From: Undaria pinnatifida
Taxonomy: Eukaryota; Sar; Phaeophyceae; Laminariales; Alariaceae
DNA length: 64,000 nt
Assembly: GCA_012845835.1 (NCBI GenBank)
Contig: JABAKD010000013.1
Span: 1-64,000, forward strand
Direction of reading: 5' to 3'
Under the pieces are notes generated by a model. The model ran no database searches and had not been told where the DNA came from. It worked only from the letters and a program-made list of their open reading frames with translations. A program made the position numbers and the translations under genes. This document shows, piece after piece, positions 56,275-64,000 of the stretch (its first letter is position 1; the number at the start of each line of letters is the position of its first letter).

Positions 56275-59200
56275 TGTGTGATTGTGTTCGTAGTTCCAGG
56301 CAGAGGGGATACAGTGGCAGAAGGCAACCGAGATTAAAAAAGGTGGTGGTTGGCTGAAAGGAGCGAGTCGTGGTTTCAAAGGTGATGTACCAGTTTGCGC
56401 TATTGAGTTACAATTTCCTTCCTATTAATCCTGAGTAAGATTGGTTTCTGTTCTGTCTAAAAATATCGACTAAATAATCTTGATCCCGTTTTTCGGGAGG
56501 CGGGTTTTTGTGAAGCCGATTTTTTTATGACGTTTTTTGTGAAGACGTTTTCTTGACCCCGGTCGATTTCTCTGAGCTCACGAAAGCTACGCGTGTGAGC
56601 TCGCGGCTGTGTCTCCGTGTGTTCAGCCGGACGAGTCGACACCCCTGGATTTTGTTACAATTTCCGATCGCCGAAAAAGCAATGAAATAGGCTCTCGCAC
56701 CCGTGGATCGGGTGGAGGCCTCTCGTACGCCTTTTTGTTTCCGGGACGTGCTTCGTAACCCGAGACAGCCACATGCTCGTGGGGCCGACAGCCCATGCGC
56801 ACGCAAAAGCCCAGCATTTGGTGCGTTTGCCGGAAATGTATCATGCTGGAAAGCTGAGAATTCACGGTGCAGCGGTGAGATGCGTTTCTGATTTTATGTC
56901 GAGAGTGGAGCAAGTCCCCGGCGTCTTGGGCCGGCAGCCTATGCAAACATGTAATGGAAGCCATGTGTGCAGGTGATGGAGGGGTGAAGCAAGGAGAGTA
57001 ATCCTATTTTTATTTTTGTCTGGGTATTTTATTCGAAGGGTTTACTCTTAGTTTTCCGTCGAGCGTAAAAAAATACCATTTACTTGCAAAATCTGAAGCA
57101 AAATCCTTTGTTACATTGCATACACTCCAGGGATGCATAATTTTCTGACGCTTTTTTTTTCCAAGATTTCCTTGAGAAGCTCACGTAGTTAGCTTCTAAA
57201 GGCTTCCCGCGAGGATATTGGACAGGCGTGCGTGTGTGCCCGCCTCATTCGGAAGACCCGAACCTCGTTTTGTCGATTCTCGAGATCACTTGTCCGCCCC
57301 CCCCCCCCCCCCAAGCGCACCCCTCTCCATCTGTCCCTCTCCATCTATCCCTGGGTCAAGCTATGCTGGTGCCGGCAACGCCACCTTGTGTGCTTTATTT
57401 TCGAAGTCGTCGTACACTATTAACACGTCGCGAACACGAGAAGCTCTATCTTGAGCTGCTTATTTGGTGCCCACTGAAGTCCGCCAACGAAGCTTTGCTC
57501 CAAGCACAAAAAGCAGCCCCCGTCGGCCATGTCAAATAGAACCTAGCTCTCGTAGGGCAGAGCTAGCAGGGCTCTGTGTGTGACACCCTGCCGCTGCTCA
57601 TTCAAGCCCGCTCGCACACATTCGCCCTGTGAATAACGAACGCCAATTTGCCCCGCCCATCGACCCGCACGGTCCCTCACCAAAAGGGATGGCCCACGAC
57701 GGCGACGCCGGCGAGTTCTCGCCCGTTAGGACAGGCCTCGACCTCGAGCCCTCGACCGCGTCGTCCACGCTCGTGTGAGCGTGCCCGGAGCGGCGCCGGG
57801 CGGCCGCGGTGTGCTTGTGCTTCCAGGTCGAGGGTCGATCGCTATTAATAGCCGAAAGCTGTTGTTGTTGCTCCTCTCCTGGAGAGACGAGCTCTGTGGT
57901 GTCTATCGCTGTCCGGGAATACAAGAACCGTTTCGTATTGATATTAATATCCAAACGGGTCTGATGATCTAGACGTACAAAAAATCAGCTCGGTTTTGTT
58001 ACTACCGATTTTTATTGATATTTGTACTCAAACGATCCTTATATTATAGAACAAATCCATTTTCTTCATGCGTGTTCGTGCCGTGCAGCAGCAGCAACCA
58101 ATTTCGTAATATGTACAAGGCGCTTTGCTCCGCGGGCAGCATACGCCGCCCGCTACGGTTGCTCTTACGGTTGCTCAGGAATAAAAAATAGTGTGAAGCG
58201 GGCAAAGAAAGGCTCATGCTTGATTGTAAGTGCAAACTGTCGAATTGAAAATGCCAGGAGACCGGCCGCCATGCTCCAGGAAAATAATCCACAGACGCCA
58301 CATGAACGAGTATACCGCGGACAGTATTATGTACCTGGTATCTTGATAGTTCGACGATCGCGAGCAAAATTCAAAAAATAATATTTGTTGGTGGTCGGCT
58401 TCTTGTACAAAGACGGAGCAACAAACAATGAGGGATAAAAAAACGAAGAAAATGATAAAACGGACGTTAATGAAAGAGTAGAAATCCTGGAAAAAGGTGG
58501 AAAGGTCCAGCAAGTAATAGAAGGCGGTGTTCAGGTGGGAAGCTGGGAGAGGCCAGGGCGGTGCCAACCGAGGTCGCGCAGGAAACAAATTACAGGAAGT
58601 CAACATGAAACATTAAATAAATGTAGGCAACATGTAAATAGGTAAGGACACAAGATAGTATATAACGTATATCAATGCCAACGGAAACTAAGGCAGATTC
58701 GTAGTGCATCAACTCCAGCACTTTGGTAGAGCACAAATCACGAAATAAATCTCAAGAAGATGGTTGTACGCCGTTGTTGTTGTTGTTTTCTCACGTTAAC
58801 ACTCTTGTCAAAAAATCTAGAATCCGTGGTCATATAAAGGCATAAATGAGGTACTGGAGCCCGAGGAAGGTCCAAAACCCCAAAAGAAATAAAAATTCGT
58901 CCGGTAAATACTACGCTTTTCCTCCTAAAACGCACGATACGAAGAAGGCGCACAAGTGAAAAGATCACATGTGCAAACTGAACTCACATGGCCGCGGGCA
59001 TCCACTCAACTACAGCATAAAGTCCCCCCGTTCCCACGACTAACCAACTCGCGGCTACAAACTACAGCGGTTGGGCTGTCTGCACCGTACGAACCGCACG
59101 GTAATCGTGCGCACAGACAAACGCGCCTGCTGTCTAGAGTACTGTCAGAGATACGACCCGCGGGCATGCAGTGAAACAAGAGCAATCGAACCTGAAATCA

Positions 59201-60189
59201 CAATACAAATATCAATGACCTCCCCGCCTTCCCGATTTATTTGACAGGTTGCAGCGCAGCTACGACGCCCGTGCCTGACAATTGAAAATTGCGGGGGGGT
59301 GTTTCCCATGAAGGGTACACAACTCTACCAACTCTACAAAAAACGGGGACGCAACATGTTGTACTACTGCCTCGTAAAAAAAAACTGAAAAAAGACGATC
59401 GCTGCTCTCGTGATTATGGTGTGCGTGCGGGTCGTGGGTATCCGTGTGCCATCCTCCTGCTGTGGTTCTCCGTGGCCGCCTTATCGTCTTAGCTCACTCG
59501 GCCCGCTCCTTCGCACTTGCTCTCGTTGACACCCAATTCCAATCGGTTCCCCTTCTCCCCTGTCCCAAAAAAACAAAATGCTCCACGCAGCTTGCGGTGC
59601 TGATCTGAATAACAAAATTTCCCATTCAGGGAGAGTTCTATCCGTCTCTTCCCCGCCCGTCGGTGGCCAGTCGCCCTCCTCCTTCGTCGTCGAATCCAGC
59701 CCCCTGCTGGCGCAGTTCTCTACACGCAAACCGAGACTGCGCCGTAGCGTGGCTCGTGGTGGCGCCTGCCTCCGCGCACGAGCACCCGATTAAGCATTGC
59801 TGCTCCGCCGCTGCCGCCTAAAAAGACGCGCGAATCGTAGGTGACCATGCCTAACGCACCACGTACGACCCAACTCTACCGCCACGCCTAAGCCTCGCGG
59901 TCACACGCAGCAGCAAGAAGGTATCACCCCTTGAGGATGAGTCCGGCCTTACACCCGCCAGAAAGACGCCCATCACTCGCTACAGGCCTGCTAGGGCATG
60001 CTTCGAAGCATGGCCTACCGAGGCGGCCAGGGGAACGGAGACCGCCGTTGACAACGACTGACGTCTATGACGAACTATTTACTACGTGCGTCGGGCATAC
60101 CAAGATAGGCGTGGAACACGAGACGCAAAACAAAACTACTACCCAACCTCCATCGGCACCACGACCGTGCCACGCTCGACCCATATATC
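56275..60189. other. 3.9 kb with no recognisable gene
   Basis: AT- and GC-mixed sequence, one poly-C run (57297-57312) and a (GTT)n stretch at 58770-58786. Frames are short and lack domains. Confidence 0.4.
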
Positions 60190-60515
60190 GATCCACCAGC
60201 ACGTCCGCTTGATCCACCAGCACGTCCACGTTCTACCGAAATAGGCTGCTTAGATGAGGAACAGCGGTGGATGGACGTTATAGGAACTACTTACATCTAT
60301 CACCAAATGTTTACGTGCGTATAGAGCATACAAAGGAACGCCGAACGGAGTGCCACGCCTGTCGCACACATTGATCCACCACCACGTTCGCTCGATCCAC
60401 CAGAACGTCGACCTTCTACCGACTTAGACTGCTTCAACGGGGAACAGCGGTAGATGGACGTCATATTAGCTACTTATATATATCACTAAATATTAATGTG
60501 CGTAGAGGGTACAAC
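60190..60515. repeat. Diverged tandem repeat, ~195-bp unit
   Basis: GATCCACCA.CACGT.CGCT.GATCCACCAG, TTCTACCGA.,TAG.CTGCTT and GGAACAGCGGT.GATGGACGT occur at about 60190-60330 and again at about 60380-60515. Confidence 0.75.
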
Positions 60516-61075
60516 TATACGCGAGCACACAAACCGGAGAAAAAAATCGTGCATTTAGTGAACGCCAGCACGGATCACGGAAAAGTAGTCCAACCGGCCG
60601 GGAAAAAACACGCGTAGAGGTAATAACCAGGTGCCTGGCAGGAAACGGATAAATAAGGCGAAATCCGTAGCTGGGTCACTAGGCACAAACATGCCCGACG
60701 AAAAGTAGCGAAACGCCCGCCCTCAATTGGAAATGAACAGGACAAACAAAGGGAGAATTCGATGGAACCCCCGCCCGGCAATTGAAAAAAAAACAAAATG
60801 CAATCGGTGGAAGGAAAACGTCCGTGAATGCATGTAGATGAAGAACATTTCCGTGCAAACCCTCTAAAAAGGCGTGCTACATGAAAGAAATGAGGTGCAA
60901 CCCAAGCGGAACGTAAAACCCCAAGAGATGCACTGGAGCTGACTAGCCTCTAGGCATAGACACTAACACAAGGAGCGTATGGCTGGAGGAAGATGAAAAG
61001 TGCCGGGAGGGAAACGTTTTGCAAAACGCAGGAAATTGCAGAAGGAGAGACGAAAAACTAGTTAAACCAACACCA

Positions 61076-62270
61076 GGCGCCGTTGCACAACAATCCTAGG
61101 TAATCTCGTAGAACACCAGTCCTAGCGACAACCGTGGTTTAAACAAAAGTGGCAAATTTTGACGACACCAAGCGGAAGGGTGACTGTTGCAACCTCGCGT
61201 TACACAACAACCCTGGGAAACCTCGTCGAACACCGGCAGGCGACGGGAAACTGAGCGACTAGGTTCGAAGAATACATTGAAAAAAAAAACAGCGAGGAAA
61301 GGAAAGACGCATCTCCTCAAACACACGGGCAAATCCCCGGGATACGTCAGTTCTAGATACGACTGCGCTATTGACAGAAGTACACGCAACCCCCCGTAAC
61401 ACAAAAGCCCTAGTTAACGTCGCCCAGCACCGGCAGCCGGCGCGAAACACGGACAGTGGTTTCGAAAAAGCATTTCGTAAGAAATAACCAATGGGGGAAA
61501 GGAAAGACGCGTCTCCTGTAACATACGGACGGGCGCAACTGGCAAATCCCACGTACACGCCAGTCGTAGAAACGATGGCGCCTTTTACACAAAGCACACG
61601 CTATGCAAGGGCTTGCAACAAGGACACATAATAATTCCAAGCGTGCAAGACGTGAGGTCCCATTCACACCAACATTTATGCGGACACATAACTATGGCAC
61701 CCCCCCGTTACACAACAATCTCAAGTAAGCACGTTGATGTGCGGTAGCCGGCGCGAACCTTAGCGACTAGGTTCGCAAAATACATGCCATAACAAATCAT
61801 CGACAGGGCAACCGTACGACGCAGCTCCTCAACGACAAACGGACCGGCAAAAACGGCAAATCCGACGTACACGATAGACCTATATTCGACAGCGTCTTTT
61901 GCACAAGATAACGCAATGCACGGACTGAAGACGAAAAAGCTGCCGGACGCAAAACGATAGGCAAAACGCAGGAATCGCGGATGCCTAAGACGCACAACTA
62001 AAAATACCGAGACGATGCGGACGCGTGACTATGGCACGACCCCGTATCACAACAACCCCAGGTAACCTTGCCGCGCACGGGGAGCAGGGACGAAACTCTG
62101 CGAGTGGGTTAGAAAGAAACATGCCATACAAAAAAAACTACGGAGGAGACGTAGGGCGTATCTACTCTACGACATACGTACGGGCGAAAATGGCGCGTAC
62201 CTTCTGTACCACTTACGGACGGCGAACATGGCAAAAGCTACACACACGTCAATCATAGATCACACCGAGC
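61076..62270. repeat. Degenerate satellite next to the Helitron, unit ~200-330 bp
   Basis: CCCCGTTACACAACAA.CC.GGTAA and CACCGGCAGCCGGCGCGAAAC followed by GCGACTAGGTTCGAAAA-like words recur at about 61190, 61397, 61705 and 62035, with a partial unit at 61076. Each unit also has an ACGGGC.AAATGGC-like part and a GACGTACACG-like part. Noncoding by frame shifts. Confidence 0.65.
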
Positions 62271-62855
62271 TTTTTAGACGAACACGCTCAGCGGAACAAG
62301 TCGGAAAAACGACACAAGCGTGCAAGCCGTGAGCTGCCGAAGTTGGTGTGCAACACAATATTTAAGCAAAGCATAAACCTCAACGACTCTACATGCAAAA
62401 GGTAAGTATAGGAGCACATGCAAGGCAAGCACGACGGTGGCTGCAAAACACGAAGCCGGATGGGCAAGAAGCCGACGACACGCCTCCTGGAAGAATGCGG
62501 GAATATCTTCCCGGGTCTGAGCGACATTGAGAATTGAGCTTGAAGGCTCAGAAATCTCTTCGTCCTTGCAGGAGACGAAGGTGAGATTTCGGGACGACGG
62601 CGCGGCTTGGCTAAGCGCAGAAAACAGCGCTTCATGTGCACGGATAGACAAATTCCTGAGAGACGGTTGAAAGCATGACAGCATAACGGAAGCGGTGGGA
62701 TTCGACAGAAAGGAGTGTTATGCCTTGTAACGTAGAGAAACATAGTGCAAGGAAGAGGGGAAGTACATAATGTTGCATGTGCTTTGGTTGGAAGGAGGGG
62801 ACAGTTGAACACGTTGGCCTGAAATAGTAACTGAAATATTGATATTGTAAACCAA
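62271..62855. other. No confident gene; downstream of the Helitron OTU
   Basis: A 193-codon minus frame (62288-62869) has no motif and is Cys/Leu/Pro-rich. It probably lies in decayed Helitron 3' sequence. Confidence 0.35.
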
Positions 62856-63155
62856 CTATGCACCAACAATTTCCAGGTAACCGGCGTAGGCGTGAGGATT
62901 GGTCATGAGTTCAAGGTAATCGTCAACAGAGGTATACAATGTAAGAGGAGCTTTTAGTATCTGTACAGGCTCGATGCCAATTCCGACGGAAATGGCGTCG
63001 TGGAAAGACAAACCTGAGTTGTTAAGCGGATCGTGCAGGTAGGTGTTGAGCAACGCACTGTAGGATGTTCTCGCGAACGGTGACTAACACGCCTTTCAGG
63101 GTCACCGAAAACTTTGCGTGCAACGTATCGAAGCAGGCAAACTCCATCCCCTACC
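62856..63155 (-). pseudogene. OTU-like domain of a Helitron-type element
   Basis: After a proline-rich linker the minus strand encodes VNKVGDGVCLLRYVARKVF, an OTU box with Asp and Cys. Then, after a frame change near 63055, it encodes LSFHDAISVG, TSVDDYLELM and HAYAGYLEIVGA followed by a stop. The same segments occur in the same order in the gene at 42039-42683. The C-terminal His part is missing, so the protease is truncated. Confidence 0.65.
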
Positions 63156-64000
63156 TTGTTAACAGTTGTCCAGTTGTAGTTCGATGGAGGTGGCGGAGGT
63201 GGAGGGGGAGGTAGTGGCGGTGGCGGTGGAGCAGGAAGTTGAGGAGGGAGAAGAGGAGGATGAGGCGGGATGGAGTTGCCAGTAGCGGAGCTTCAATGAA
63301 GGGAGGATATACAACGTTAGCAGCATGGGGCACACTGTTAGCAATATGTGAAGGCGGCACAAGGCACATGATGGAGTGTCTGCTCTTTATTCGGCTAAGG
63401 GCAACGTACAACTGGCCATGGGCAAAACATATCATTTTGCAAATCAAGACCAATGCGAGAGAGAGTTTGACCTTGAGATTTATCAATTGCCAGGGAGTAG
63501 GCAAGGCGGAGAGGAAACTGGATGCGACTGGATTTGATACCTTGACGACCGACTTGGGCGTGGAAGCTAGTTCGTGGCACGAGGACAATGGGTGGATGAT
63601 GGGTGAGGAGCTGAACCTGGATAACACGAGAATTGGGAGAAACTTCCAACAAAACACGGTTCTGACCGTTAACGAGACCCCCCCAAAATTTAAGTTTCTC
63701 GCGAGCATGGCGAGGTCGTTCGTACAAAGAATTAGTTCGTGAGGGGAATCGCCTTGAGCGTTGAGAAGATCGAGGTGTTCAGGTGCGGCAAATGCAGTGT
63801 AGAGGTTGGATTCGTCGCGTATAAGAGAATCTGAACTGAAGAAAGAGTTGGGGTCTTCAGATCGTCTTTCGGCAATGTCCATGTTGGCGGCGTCTATGGC
63901 CGTGTTGGTAGTGGCAAGTATAGCACGATCATGCATAAGTGTGTGTCTTCGTTCAAGTCAGGGTAGACGAAGTTGATGAGGTCTTCAAAATTCGTGGTAT
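63156..64000 (-). pseudogene. Helitron-type (Pif1/RecD-like) helicase C-terminal part, right edge
   Basis: Superfamily 1 helicases of this type open DNA during rolling-circle transposition. ATTNTAIDAAN and LILCTNDLAMLARNLNFGG lie in the frame 63936-63151. The middle continues in another frame (63727-63395) with QFPLRLAYSLAIDKSQGQTL, the classic Pif1 segment, and then returns to the first frame with HGQLYVALSRI (motif VI). The two frame changes, near 63690 and 63415, disrupt the gene. The Rep nuclease and helicase motifs I-III would lie beyond 64000. A proline-rich linker leads into the OTU domain. A host Pif1 is less likely because of the OTU fusion. Confidence 0.75.

Overview
The window is eukaryotic nuclear DNA made almost entirely of mobile elements and satellite-like repeats. 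I recognise no housekeeping gene, rRNA, complete tRNA, operon or CRISPR. The mix of a tyrosine-recombinase (DIRS-like) element, two Ty3/gypsy elements (one chromodomain-bearing), an AP-endonuclease LINE, a Helitron-type helicase joined to an OTU protease, and a Crinkler/RHS-type NTPase suggests an alga or related protist. That assignment is inference; the species is not recognisable.

Layout. 1-9.2 kb: DIRS-like material. Two facing copies of a recombinase 3' region form a 1-kb inverted repeat (1-1052 / 3060-4102). A decayed recombinase gene (3858-5497, minus) and a related reverse-transcriptase-like fragment (7617-8230, minus) each have a GC-rich minisatellite array upstream (5600-7400 and 8231-9175). 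12-25 kb: a decayed Ty3/gypsy chromovirus (13962-18958, minus) interrupted by two 269-bp MITEs with perfect 4-bp target duplications, then a short LTR element (TRIM, 20131-22070, TSD CAAAC), a foldback repeat (22361-23163) and another inverted repeat (23483-25112). A SINE-like repeat occurs at 25566 and again at 48479.

25976-42764: two oppositely oriented copies of one element (arms 25976-28098 and 39619-42764) carrying an OTU cysteine-protease gene in several states: intact (42039-42683), C-terminally truncated (41382-41828), promoter only (40915-41055), and with an in-frame 351-bp deletion of the catalytic Asp/Cys segment (26057-26365, minus). Between the arms lie a second Ty3/gypsy pol remnant (31122-34608, minus) and a 2.5-kb purine tract with a ~512-bp higher-order repeat (36583-39045).

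43-64 kb: an unrecognised 363-codon frame with one internal TGA (43433-44524, minus), a divergent small Cys-rich gene (45041-45442, plus), a degenerate ~200-bp satellite, a LINE (49735-52406, minus), a Crinkler/RHS-type NTPase-nuclease gene with disruptive changes (54835-56274, plus), another satellite (61080-62270), and at the right edge a Helitron-type helicase followed by an OTU domain (62856-64000, minus). The OTU core there matches the OTU genes of the inverted-repeat element, which links the two. Most elements are dead: stops, frameshifts and insertions interrupt nearly all pol genes.
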